DNA of 64,000 nt from Neospora caninum Liverpool (Eukaryota > Apicomplexa > Conoidasida > Eucoccidiorida > Sarcocystidae), in assembly GCF_000208865.1 (NCBI RefSeq), contig NC_018390.1, forward strand, positions 530,777 to 594,776, in the 5' to 3' direction. Below are positions 24,392-34,465 of this stretch, one piece after another. The position numbers were made by a program, and so were the translations under genes. The notes under the pieces are model-generated. The model saw nothing but the letters and a program-made list of their open reading frames with translations. It did not search any database and had not been told where the DNA came from. Each line of letters starts with the position of its first letter. Position 1 is the stretch's first letter.

Positions 24392-27300
24392 TTATAGCGA
24401 GACATGTGCACGCCCGTAACTATACAGATGTACATGTTTGCATGCAGTTGGGTGTTTCCGCTGGATGATTGCGGCGTCTTGTTTGTTTCTTTGGTTCAGG
24501 TTTTTTTCGACGAAGAAGTGAAAATGCGCTTTCCGTGAAAGACGCGCTCCGGGAAGAAGGAATGGAAATCTTTTACCATCTTCGGTCTCGCGGCCTGGAG
24601 CCTGTCGCCCTCAGGATGACGCATCAGTTCGGTCGTTGCTTTCGATTCTACCGGCTCCACACCATTCACCGACATGTCAGCGAAAAGGGGGGAAATCGGT
24701 GATAGGCCAGCGAGGAAGAAAAAAGAGAAACCGCCAGTCCACGCGCATCTCAAAACGCATACAGATGCGCAAACATACACCACTCCTCTATATACGGAGA
24801 GGTATATGTTTATGTTCCTTGATGTATACATATATATGTATATATGTAGTTATACGCTTACATGTATATATATATATATATATTCGTATATCCGCACCAC
24901 GTATATATATATATATACATATATATGTATATATGGATGTACACGTATATGTGCATATTGAGTAATGTGTCATGCAGTACATACAGATATGTAAGTATCT
25001 GGATGTGTATATCTGTGTGCTTCCGGGGGAGGAGGAAACGGTTATGGGCATACGTTTTCGACGCGAACGCGTAGGCTCACGGGGTTTTCTTCTGTTTCCG
25101 TTTTTCGAGGGGAAACGAAAAAGTTGAAGAAGACTGCAGTCCTCTGTGCAGTGCTGCATTGCGTGTTTTGCGTGGGCCTTGAGAGGGGAAAGAGCCGTTC
25201 TGGTTTGCGAAACACATGGAGCAAAAGGCAGAGAACATGTGATTTTTCAGCTGACACCGCACAACGTGATGATCAACAGCGACGCAGGCTTCACCCTGGG
25301 CACCCTCTGTCGGTAAGCAGAGCTTCTTGGAACGAAGGCAAAAGATCCTTTTTCGAAAAAGAGATCAGGACTCTTTTTCTGCAGAACGTATTCGAAGAAC
25401 GGTATTGTGATAGGTCGGCTCGGACTCCGGAAAAGGAAAACAACTCCAAAACTCGTTCAAGTCTCGCAATCAGTCCTTCTCCCGCGCAATGCATCTCCAG
25501 AGAAAGGCTCTTCCCTGACTCTCCCTTCGAGTGCACTACCACCTTCCCGTCTCTTCACCTGTTTCCACATCCAAAACTGCACATTTAAACATAAATATAA
25601 ATGTAAATATTAAATGTATATATGCATATATATGCACAGATATGTAAATATATACACAAGTATATATTATATATAAACATAGGTATAAATCTATAAATGT
25701 GTGTGTGTGTCATTCGCGTGTCTTCCGCTTTCAGAGTTTATCTGAAGCAGTTCAAACAACAGCTGGAAGAGCCGCATCCAGACCGGGAGCGGGGACCGCG
25801 CGGAAATTGCTTCCTCGTTCAGGCTGTCAAACTGAGACAGGTGAGAGAAAGAGAAAGAAGAAAAGAGAAAGAAGAGGAAGACGCGAAGGCGCGGATGTCA
25901 GGACGGCGAAGGCCCGCGCAGAAGCCGGTGCGCGAGAGAGGCGCGAAAGAGACGAAAGCCGAGACACCCCCTCGACGCGCAAACCCGCTAGTGGGAAGCA
26001 GTCCATGCCCAAACCTTCAGGCATCTCTCTCTCTGTGTTGATGTGTCTATATGTTTGTGTGTATGGGAGGGTTTATTTCTCTGTCTCTCTGTGTCACTGT
26101 CGGTGTCTGTTTGCTTGTCTCTTTCTCTGTCTCTCACCACTTTCTCTGTCTCTCCCCACTTTCTCTGTCTCCTTCGTGCCTGCGCTTCCAGGGTGCGCGG
26201 CAGCTCTTCTCTCGCGACCGGGCTCTGGACGCCGACGTCTTTGGCGGACTCCATGCGCCCCAGTTCGCACATCTTCTGCCCATCTCGGAGCCGATGTTCC
26301 AGGCGAGTTGCTGCGCCAGCTGCCGTCAGGCTCCTCCAAAAAGAGAAGAAGCGAAGTGGCAGGATAAACGCGAGCGACACTGGCGACCAGCGCCGGAGAC
26401 ACGCATGCGACAAAAGGATAGAGAGAGACATGCAGCAGCGGCGAGACGCTTCTCGTGGTGCGCGCTCGCGCACAAGAGAAAGGGCGAGACCGCAGGACGG
26501 AAGCGAACGACTCCGAGAGTGCCGAGGAGAGAAAAGGACGAGGCGAAGGCTCTGAGGCGCCTGGTTTTGCTCTGTCGTTCTCCATCTTTTCTGCTCGCTT
26601 CTGTGTGGTGAGGGGTGTCTTGGCTCCCGCGAGAACGGCGTTCTTCCTGCTCCTTCAACTGTTTCTCTCTTCAGGAAATTTCGTGGATGCCGGCGATTCT
26701 CTTCGAGCTCGAGGTTCAGGCGAAACACTGCGACCTCGTGCGGCGCTTGAAACGCGATTTGCAGCCGTTCCTCTTCGCTCCGGGAGCCCGAAAAGTTCGC
26801 CTGCCTCTCGGTGCGTCGGCCAGCTGCTGCTTCGCCTCTCTCTGTTCTTCGTCTCTTTGCTCCCCTTCCGCATTTCGCTCCTTTTCCGTCTTTCGTCGAC
26901 ACGCACCTGCAACAGGCGGTGAAGCAAGTTGAACCCCCCCATGAGCGTCTAGGATCGGAGACGCGAGAAGAAAAGAGAGAACAAGGAGAGAGAACAGATC
27001 ATGGCGCTCCCGATGTGCGACCGGGGGATAGAAGGACTTCCTTAAATGCCGATATGCACGCACAAAAACACGTGCATTTTAACAGGTTCCTCACTTGTGC
27101 ATCCTTCACCTGATTTATATATATGTATATATATACGTGCATCTGTTGATATGTGGATCTGTGTAAATGTATGTGTGTAGGTGTCCCAACATGTCTCTAT
27201 ATTCATGTGTGTACGTGTGTCAAGTGTGTGTGTGTGTATGCACAGCCTAGTCAGTTCTCGCGTAGGGGGCCTTCTGCGTCTCTCTCGTGGTTCTGCAGGT

Positions 27301-30240
27301 CGCGTTTTTCTGTCGTGTTTTTTCCAGAAGTTGACTTCCCGCTCGTCTCCAAGTCCTTGACAGCTCCGCAGAGTCGCCTCGCGGGCGCCGTGGACGCGGC
27401 CGGCGTCGAGTGGCACAGCCAGCGTTTGGAACTTCTCGGCGACGCCGTCTTGAAGTTCATCGTCTCGACGTACCTTTTTTTCCACGTGCACGGAGACGCG
27501 CCTCCTCCCTGCGAGCAGACGCACACAGACGAAGAAACGAAAGAAGAGAAGGAGGCGAAGGAAGAGAAGGACGCGAAGGAAGAGAAGGACGAGGAGAAAG
27601 AAAAGGACGAGGAGAAAGAGAAAGACGCGGAGGAATTCGGAGAGAAAGAAGAGAGGGATGGGGCGAAGCTCGAGGGGGGAAGAAGGGATGCCTTCTCTGC
27701 TTCCTTTGCTGCGTGTTTGGAGTCCGGCGAGGGCGAGGCGCCAGGGTGGAGACGCGGGCCAGATCGAACCCGAGAGAGAGCGAGAGCGAAGCGTCGCCTG
27801 GACGTTCGCGAGGGAAGGCGACGCTCGCGGAAAGACGAGGACTGCGGGGGTTCTCCGCTTTCTGTCCTCACGCAAGAACGCGCTGACGCCTTCTTTGGCG
27901 GGGTCGGCGAGGGGACACTGTCGAGGCTCAGACAGCATTACATTGCGAACGATTATCTGCGCTTCGCGATGCGGCGCTTTCGCCTCCAGGCGCACCTCGT
28001 TGCCTTTCCCTTTGTGGGCCACAAGAAGTCGCTCGCGGACCTGCGGGAGCAACCCGTCTCCGAGAAGATGCAGGCCGATGTCGTCGAGGCTCTGATCGGC
28101 GCGATCTACTTGGCGAACGTGGAAAACGTCTCGCTCTTCCCCTTCTCGCAGAGCGAAAAGCTCCGCGGCGAAAAGGTTGGCGGCGAGAAGAAAGCACAGA
28201 CAGAGGAAAGGGAAAGACGCGACAGCCAGAGAGTCGAGAAGGAGGCAGCTGAACGAACGGGGGCTCAGAGGCAGGCGGTGAGGCAGAGAAGGAGGAAGCG
28301 ACGCGAAGGCCGTGAAGCAGCCAGACAACAAGAGAAAGACACGCGTTTCGTCGGATCGAGCTCGGGGTGCGTGGCGGCTGCAGCCTTCTTCGACGCTTAC
28401 CTTCTTCTCCCGAGCGTCGTGGACGAAGCGGTCTGCCGTCTTGAAGAGGAAAACCAACGAACGCAGCAGCACAGACGGAAGGCCGAGGAACAGAAGGGCG
28501 AAAGCGGAAAAGAAGAGGACAGAGTCCAAGAAGGCTTGGCGGTCAGGCAAGAGGGCGATTCTCCAAGCGAGGCAACTCGCGACGAAGAGAAGGAAGTGCT
28601 GGAGCGCCGGAAGGCTCGTCTCGCTGAGTTTGTCGAGAAGGCGGCACGCGCCGGGGAGTGTTTCTGTACGAGCGAGGAAGGAAGCGAAAAAGGTGAAAAA
28701 GAAATCAACAAAGACGCGTGGAAGCTCCTCCCCGACAGGCTCACGAAACAGACAACAGATCTGCGCGCTCTCGCCCGTCTTCCTCACATGTCGCAAACGT
28801 TTCTTCTTCTCTGGACAGCGACCGAGACATGGCGAAGATCCCACACCTATCTCGCAAAACAGGAAGAAGAAGATGAAGAAGAAGAAGAAGAGGAGGACGG
28901 AGAAGAGGAAGAAGAGGAAGATGGTGAAGAAGAGGAAGAAGAAGAAGAGGAGGACGGAGAAGAAGAAGAAGAAGAGGAAGAAGAAGAAGAGGAGGACGAA
29001 GAAGAAGAAGATGAGGGGGAAGAAGAGGAGCGTGGTGTTTGGAAGGAAGCTCCAGCTAGGCGGGAAGTCGACAGATCTCAGTTTTTGTGGATGCGCAAGA
29101 TTTTTTCCCGCTACGTGACAGACGGCAGAGGTGATATCGATCGCCTCATGGAGATTGATCCCGTGCGGGGCGTGTATCTGCGGCCTAAGGAAAGTCTCCT
29201 TTCGTCTCTGCATAACGGCACAAGCGTCTCGGGCCAGGAGACGGAGGCGGCAGACGCAGGCGAGAGAGAACGTCTTCTTCGCTCGCTGCATCTCCTCTCT
29301 CAGACAATTCGTGGAGTTTCCAGCAACGCCAGCGTCTTGCGCATGTGGCGGAGTCCCGGGGAGAACACAGAGAGAAGAGAAGCGCAAAGGAAAACGGAGT
29401 CTGAGCAAACAAACGAGAACGCGGTTTCCTCTTCTCTCTCTTCCTTTTCTTCTGTCTCTTCTTCTCGCGGGAAGCGTCAGAGAGACAGAGGCTTCCACCT
29501 GCCTGGGTTGTTGACTGTGGCGAGGAACCGCGACGTCGTAAGTGACAAAAGACGCGAGTGGAGAGACGCTCCTGAAAATCCCTTTATCTGTTCACCGCCT
29601 CCTTTCTCCGCCCTGTTTGCTTCATTTCCCCTTCCAGTCTATTTCACGCAGTCGAGCTCCTGGGCACAAAAAAAGACGACGCAACTCTCCGCGCTCGCCT
29701 CATGACGTTACCACACCACCGCCACTGCAACTCGGCGACACGTCTCCGGGACCTTTGAAGTCGACGCCCGATTTCAACACACAGAGACGTCGCCAAATCA
29801 GCAAAATCTGCTGTGGCTGTCGCTCCTTTCTACCCTTTCTACGTTTACGATTTCATGCTCCACTTTGTCGAGGGAGAAAAGAGGCGATAGGCGCAAGCAA
29901 CTTTCATGTGTTGAGAGGCCTTGCATTTCCGGTCTTTTGTCGCAGATCCTTCCCGGCCTCGCCGAAACCTACGAGCGCCTCGAGTACCTCGGCGATTCCG
30001 TCATCGGCTTTCTCGTCACGGACTGGCTGTTCTCGCGATTTCCTGCCTTCCGCGAGGGCCCTCTGAGTGAAGCGAAAAACGTACTGCTTTCCAATCAATT
30101 CTTCGCCAGAAAACTCCTCAGAAGGTAAGACGACCCAAAGGTTCCCAAGACAACTGCCATACATGCTCCCGTCTGCACAAATACACATCAATATATACAT
30201 GTATACATATATATATATATATACATATATACATATATAC

Positions 30241-30276
<36 letters not shown>

Positions 30277-32141
30277 GCATATATATATATATATGCATAT
30301 CTGCAGGTGTTTGTATGTGCATATATGTGGGAGTCTGTGTGGTGCGTTTACTGGGTTCAGGGTCGGTGCGGTGGGCGTGTTTTCAGAGGAGGGGGAAATG
30401 CGTCTCCTCGATTCGCGAATACCTTCGCATGAAGGCGAATCGTATCGAAAAACTCAAGGACGAGCGCCCGCAAATCGAGTGTGGATGTGTACTCTACGTG
30501 GATGTGGATGTGCCGCATGTCTTTAGATGCAACGCGGTGAGCCTAGATCCGGCGACGCTCCTCATTTGCAAGCGTCGCGTTGCCGGTGCGGAGCCTTGCG
30601 CATGTGAGTCGCTCTGTGCGCTTCCGAGGAAGAAGGAGACGCAGAAAACGAGGAAAGGCGACTTCCAAACGCCCTTGCTTCCCAGAAACGCGCCACTAAG
30701 CACAAAGGACGACGGCACACGAGTCCAGAAACGCGAAGCAAAACCAGAAGAACAAGGAGAAAAGGCACGAGAAAAAGAGAGACAAGGAGAAGCATACAGA
30801 GGAGAAGAGAGAGGAGAAAGGGGAGGAGACGAGGAAGAAGAAGAAGGAGAAGAAGAAGAAGAAGAAGAAGAAGGGGAAGAAGGGGAAGGTGCCGAGGGTG
30901 TAGGAGTCAGAAGAGACAGAGCTGGAATCGGAGAAGAATCCTGTCGGCTCCGTAGGGGCGGAAGATGCTCGTGTTTTTGTTTCGCGTGCGCGATGGACAA
31001 ACTGAGAGCCTTAGCGCGCGACGTGGCGGCGCAGGATGCCGCGACGGATTTCGACGTTTGCGCTGCAGAATTCATTTGGAAGAAACGGAAAGAAACGCAA
31101 AGGCGACTCCGAAACGAACGGCAAAAAGCAGAGAAAGCGCCGCATAGTCCGGTACCAAGAGTCAAGCAAGAACAAGAGATAGAAGGAGAAGACGGGAAAG
31201 AAGGAAAAGGAGAAGGAGAAGAAGGAAAAGGGGAGGGAAAAGGAGAAGAAGGAGAAGGCGAAAGGGGGAAAAACGTAGAGATGCTGAGAGCGTCAGGAGC
31301 ACCGAAGGCGGATGACGGAGAGGAGCAAGAGGGAGCGCAGAAAGGTGGAGAGGAAACGGAAAGTGCCAAGGCGTCGACACGAGAAGCCGATGGAGACGAA
31401 AAGGCAGAAGAAGAGGAAGCGCGAATGCCGTCGGCGTGGGCGCATACAAAGAGCATCGCGGATGTCTACGAGGCGCTTGCAGCGGTCTCTCTCATTTCGG
31501 GGGGGTTTGATGTCCAGGTGAGAGGAGCGGCGGGAGTGTGTGTTTGGAAGATTCTCAAGGCCACGTTTTCCGCCGAATCTCCCGTCTCCTTTCCGTCTCC
31601 TGGTGTTCTTCGTCTCTCTGTGTTTTACGGGTTTTCCGGAGAATTTGGCCGGGAGGGAGGAGCCTCGATCTGTCGAGAGATGTTCGCCTCGCATGTGCCG
31701 CAGTTCCACAGATACGCGTGAACGGACTTCTCTAGCATGAAGTCTTTAGTATTCATGGTCCGATGCAGTAAACCACACTTTTCTGGAGAGTATATGCATG
31801 TTGGAATACTGGTTTAGAACATGAGTTTTTTAATCGGATGTTTTCTTTCTCGTCTGCTCTGTGCGTTTCTGTTCCTTTCTCTCTGCTCTCCCGTCATTTT
31901 TTCTGGTTTTATCTCTGCGCTGTGGGTTGGTGCCTTCTCTCGCGGGGATTTTTTCCTTTGTCTGTCGTTCGTGTTTTCCGTCTTTCTCTTCCAGGCAGTC
32001 TGGGAAGCAATTCATGAGGATTTCGACAGTTGTGCGAAGCCAGTCGAACTCTTCCTGAAGCAAGTCGCGAGCTCGTCTGAGGAAGAGTCGCGTGATATGC
32101 CGCCAGGACCAGACGAAAAGAAGAAAGATGACGAAGGATAA
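12326..32141 (+). CDS. Dicer-like endoribonuclease (helicase, PAZ region, two RNase III domains)
   Basis: Proposed exons: 12326 to about 13.8-13.96 kb (donor unresolved), 14354-14797, 15164-19818, 20375-21023, 21401-21733, 22164-23008, 23494-24131, 24500-24675, 25251-25312, 25735-25840, 26192-26302, 26675-26810, 27328-29537, 29946-30124, 30392-31517, 31995-32141. Exons 2-16 total 11,817 nt, exactly 3,939 codons including the stop; with exon 1 the protein is about 4,400 aa, over twice a typical Dicer. Domain order: DEAH helicase, helicase C, Dicer dimerisation domain, platform/PAZ region, RNase IIIa, RNase IIIb. No dsRNA-binding domain follows. The role is cutting dsRNA into small RNAs for Argonaute. 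Ser-, Glu- and Arg/Lys-rich inserts separate the conserved blocks. The start ATG at 12326 opens a Pro/Ser-rich N-terminus that could be wrong; 26302 uses a GC donor. Some long low-complexity stretches inside exon 15164-19818 could hide in-frame introns. Confidence 0.85.
12495..12660 (+). repeat. 12-bp CT-rich repeat in Dicer N-terminal exon
   Basis: Tandem 12-bp units of the type CCTCCCTCCTTT, reading Pro-Pro-Ser-Phe (or Pro-Pro-Ser-Ser) in the Dicer frame. If the true Dicer start is downstream this would be 5' UTR. The antisense strand reads an Arg-Glu-rich open frame, which I treat as a shadow. Confidence 0.85.
14040..14290. repeat. 18-bp minisatellite in Dicer intron (inverse of the 7.7 kb array)
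   Basis: Tandem CTCGTTGTCTCTTCTTCT-type units, with degenerate CTCTATCTCTGT versions at the 5' side. The unit is the reverse complement of the array at 7730-8067. It lies just upstream of the acceptor of the first helicase exon (about 14350), where it could act as a very long polypyrimidine tract. Confidence 0.93.
14354..15660 (+). other. Dicer: DEAH helicase N-terminal domain
   Basis: Exons 14354-14797 and 15164 onward carry motif I LPTGAGKT (about 14423-14446), a motif Ia-like [13 protein letters not shown], motif II IFDEAH (about 15451-15468) and motif III LTASP (about 15570-15584). A non-conserved stretch separates Ia from II. The intron 14798-15163 is a multiple of three and open, but acceptor CAG at 15161-15163 and the domain spacing support removing it. 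Confidence 0.88.
16555..16690 (+). repeat. 21-bp repeat coding Ser/Leu/Pro heptapeptides in Dicer
   Basis: About six copies of a 21-bp CT-rich unit that reads SLSSSLP in the Dicer frame, inserted between the two helicase lobes. It is in frame throughout, so length changes in whole units would not shift the frame. Confidence 0.88.
17950..18590 (+). other. Dicer: helicase C-terminal domain
   Basis: [19 protein letters not shown] marks the start of the second RecA lobe (about 17985-18040). [19 protein letters not shown] is motif V, and [13 protein letters not shown] is motif VI. The usual Dicer motif VI is Q-S/R-x-G-R-A-R; here the residue before Gly is Lys. A Ser-rich insert of about 30 residues sits at 18258-18340, between the first strand and motif V. 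Confidence 0.85.
18950..19600 (+). other. Dicer dimerisation (DUF283-like) domain
   Basis: [20 protein letters not shown] (about 18973-19032) matches the start of the Dicer dimerisation fold, and [20 protein letters not shown] further on matches its Ala-rich second helix before 'hydrophobic-Leu-x-Ala-Gly'. About 100 variable residues separate the two, longer than usual. Confidence 0.65.
20375..26810 (+). other. Dicer: platform/PAZ region (nine exons)
   Basis: Nine phase-compatible exons link the helicase to RNase IIIa. Two or three are recognisable: [16 protein letters not shown] followed by [13 protein letters not shown] (25735-25840) sits where PAZ ends, and [10 protein letters not shown] joined to [17 protein letters not shown] (26192-26302 plus 26675-26810) is the conserved post-PAZ helix before RNase IIIa. 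The earlier exons (20375-24675) carry acidic and Ser runs and little I can align. A run of about 130 Ser-rich residues in exon 22164-23008 is kept as coding because only that acceptor fits the phase. Confidence 0.6.
22190..22590 (+). repeat. TCTTCC polypyrimidine tract, probably coding poly-Ser in Dicer
   Basis: About 400 bp of TCTTCTTCC-type sequence. In the Dicer frame it reads Ser with occasional Phe, Pro and Thr. The alternative, that it is intron ending in the AG at 22599-22600, would need a carry of two bases that the previous exon (ending 21733 on a codon boundary) does not supply. Confidence 0.8.
27328..28140 (+). other. Dicer: RNase IIIa domain with KEKE insert
   Basis: The signature [13 protein letters not shown] (about 27421-27459) has the catalytic Glu and Asp of the ERLEFLGD motif. 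The second catalytic box reads [15 protein letters not shown] (about 28072-28116). Between them lies an insert of over 110 residues, first repeated Lys-Glu-Glu-Lys-Asp units (27530-27660) and then an Arg-rich stretch. Confidence 0.9.
28858..29030 (+). repeat. GAA-rich repeat coding poly-Glu linker between RNase III domains
   Basis: Purine-only GAAGAAGAGGAC-type sequence in the Dicer frame, giving a run of Glu with Asp and Gly. It lies in the linker between RNase IIIa and IIIb, inside exon 27328-29537. Confidence 0.9.
29946..32141 (+). other. Dicer: RNase IIIb domain split over three exons
   Basis: Exon 29946-30124 holds [20 protein letters not shown], an intact signature. Exon 30392-31517 begins at a second-choice AG (30390-30391), needed by phase, and continues [13 protein letters not shown] into [11 protein letters not shown]. 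After a 300-residue acidic and Lys-rich insert it reaches [18 protein letters not shown] (about 31455-31508), the second catalytic box, with Asp and Glu kept but Gly-Ala changed to Ala-Ala. The last exon, 31995-32141, gives the closing helix ([10 protein letters not shown]) and a charged tail. Confidence 0.87.
30190..30300. repeat. TA/TACA microsatellite in Dicer intron
   Basis: Dense TATATACA repeats in the intron after exon 29946-30124. Similar tracts occur in Dicer introns at about 20041-20075, 24350-24392 (TA followed by GT) and 24860-24930. Confidence 0.9.
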
Positions 32142-32978
32142 GGCAAAGAAGAGGAGAGAGAAGAAGAGAAAGAAGATGAAGGATAAGGCAAAGAAGAGGA
32201 GAAAGAAGACGCTTGGGAAAAGTGAGCATGTTTGGAGAAAGAGGTTCCTTTCTTTGGAGGCATTTGAAGGCGAGTGTCGGGGAACGAAAATGAAGCGGCG
32301 AAAGCTGGAAGCGGCGTGTGCTAGAATTGTGTTTTTTTGGCGAGGAAAGAAACGGAAAATGGTATGGGTTCGTGTGTCTGTGTCAGCACATGCATGGGTG
32401 TCGATGCACACAGACAGAGAAGTGTGCATGCATTCCCAAGTCTCTTAAATATAAATGTATGTATGCTTAAATGAGTCTAGGTAGAAATGTACTTGCGTGA
32501 TCTTTGGCAGCAGGTAGGCCAAACCCGTGTGTGAGAGCCAAGGGCCATGCTCTTGTCCATGAATCTTGGCGGGTTGTCTGTCCCTTCAAATGCAAGAAAA
32601 CTCCATTTTGGTCACTCGCAACTGTCCCTCTTTTGAAACTTTTCCAGAGAAAAAAGTCAGCAACGCCCGAGTCGGCCGTTGGAGGCTTCGCCGCAGAGAG
32701 ACACGCTCGGGCACTCGCACAGCCCCATCCAAATGCATCTTCACGCAAAAGGAATGCAGAGAGACGGAGATGGAGGCCGAGAGATAGAGAGTGGTGGTTT
32801 TGGAGGGAGGTGAAAATAGCGAGCTCACCCACAGAGACAGAGCCAGCGAGACAAGGAACCTTCCCTTCGACTTGAATTAGTGTTATGAATCGACATACAG
32901 AGCTACAGAGAAAGATACGGCAAGACGTAGATCTGCCTTGATGGCCGTAGAGGAGGAGCTATCTACACCAATCGATCA

Positions 32979-33026
<48 letters not shown>

Positions 33027-33488
33027 TATCGACATCGGCCCTTTCGATATCTCGGCTTTCCTCCCCCCGCGAGAGGGAGAGAGTTTGGTCTCCAGAGGAG
33101 AGGTCGAGAGAGGGGATGTCTTTTTTCTGTGGCAGGTTTTTCTCTTCTCCGGCCAGGTTTCAACAGTCCACGGACGGTGTTTGCGAAACAGGAGAGGGCG
33201 ACGGCGCCGCGAAGTGTGTCGCTGCCAGTCTGTGCACGAGAGGCCCGAAAAACGCGTGGAAGGATTCGCTGGAGAATCCGTTTTTCTCTCGAGACACAAA
33301 AAGAGACGCTCACCTCGTCCCTCACAGCCCGCACGGACACAAAAAAGCCTTCACCTCTCTCCGACGTCTTTGTCTCTGTCTCTCTCTCTCTCGCCTCCCC
33401 GCGCGGTCCCTTCCTTCTTTTGCTCGGACGAAAAAACGAGGCAGGTCTCCTTCCTGCCGGCTTCTCTCGCCTGTGACTCCCCAGAAGA
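32142..33488. other. intergenic, 3' of Dicer
   Basis: Probable Dicer 3' UTR, starting with an AAGA-rich segment up to about 32220, then unremarkable sequence and a TA run at 32981-33018. I see no conserved coding exon. Confidence 0.45.
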
Positions 33489-33710
33489 AGCTTATAAATA
33501 ATCCTGTATCTTCATACCTATGCATCTACTTGGATTTAACGTTATGCCAATTGAAGGATCCCAGATTAGCCTGATTATCTTTGTTACATTAATACATGGT
33601 GTTCAATTGGTTCTACTTCCACAATGGTTATCATCTTAACTGTGCTCTGCTAACACAGTAGAACTTGGATACGGTAAGCAAAGACATTCAAGATCTAAAC
33701 CAGTTTTGTC
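33489..33710 (+). other. nuclear mitochondrial-like insertion (NUMT) with COX1 fragment
   Basis: A stretch of about 220 bp that is more AT-rich and different in word use from its neighbours. At 33511-33549 it reads FIPMHLLGFNVMP, the conserved COX1 helix that normally continues into RRIPDYPD. Here the match stops after Met-Pro and unrelated sequence follows, so the fragment is joined to other pieces. A second block (about 33649-33708) is shared with the insertion at 39088-39160. Scattered mitochondrial-like pieces are well known in Toxoplasma nuclear DNA (REP elements). It is non-coding: flanking frames contain stops. Confidence 0.75.
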
Positions 33711-34465
33711 GCCTTTTCTTTTCGCGGTTCGTACTCTGTCGAGTGGCGAGGTGTAGACTCCCAGTGCTTCAAGCTTTTTAGGCGTTGCATGCGCCCCCCC
33801 GCTGGATGCATGCAAGCACTCGCTGCGCCTTCACGTGTGTTTCGGGTCTTCTTTCTGTGCTCGACGGATCGGGTCTCTTTTTCTTCCCTTTTTTCGTGTC
33901 GGCGACTGGAGAGAAGAGAAGAGGTTCCGCGTTTCTCGGCGGAGGCTCTCGCGCGCGAGAGTCCCTGCGCATGCAGCCCGCTTTCTTCTCCCTCTGCGCA
34001 AAAAAGACAAGACAGCACGGCCCCCGCCGCGGCGTTGCCACGTGGTTTCTCGTTCTCCTTCCTCGTCTTTTCCCCTTTCTTTCCACACTTTTTTCGCCGC
34101 CGCGCTCGCTTGCCTGCGTCTCCTCACTCCTTTGCCATGTTCAGAAAGAAGGGTGACTCGCCAGGAGAGAAGAAACAGGCGACGGCACAGACCGAGACGG
34201 AAACACCGCCGGAAAGAACGGCTGTGAGACAGAGAAGGAGGAAGGAGAGAGAAGAGGGAACGAAGGCACGGGTTCCGTCCTTCCAGGCCGTTTTTAGACA
34301 AGGAATCGTGGTTTTCCTCCTTCCGCGGACTGTCCTTGCTACGCTCTCCCCTCCCCGAGCTGGGTTTTCTCGCTTGCCCTGTCTCCGTTCTTCCCTGTCA
34401 GTGTCCTTCTGTCTCTGTCCCTGCGGAGATCGCTGCGCACATGCACGCTCCGGCGCACAGAGAGG
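33711..34465. other. upstream region of the TPR-PDZ gene
   Basis: Pyrimidine-rich, with several short overlapping frames on both strands and none convincing. It probably contains the promoter and 5' UTR of the TPR-PDZ gene. Confidence 0.4.

Noticed and set aside
33489..33620. Functional COX1 gene
   Set aside because: Only about 13 codons match before the sequence diverges, and a stop lies just upstream in frame. It is a relic insertion.
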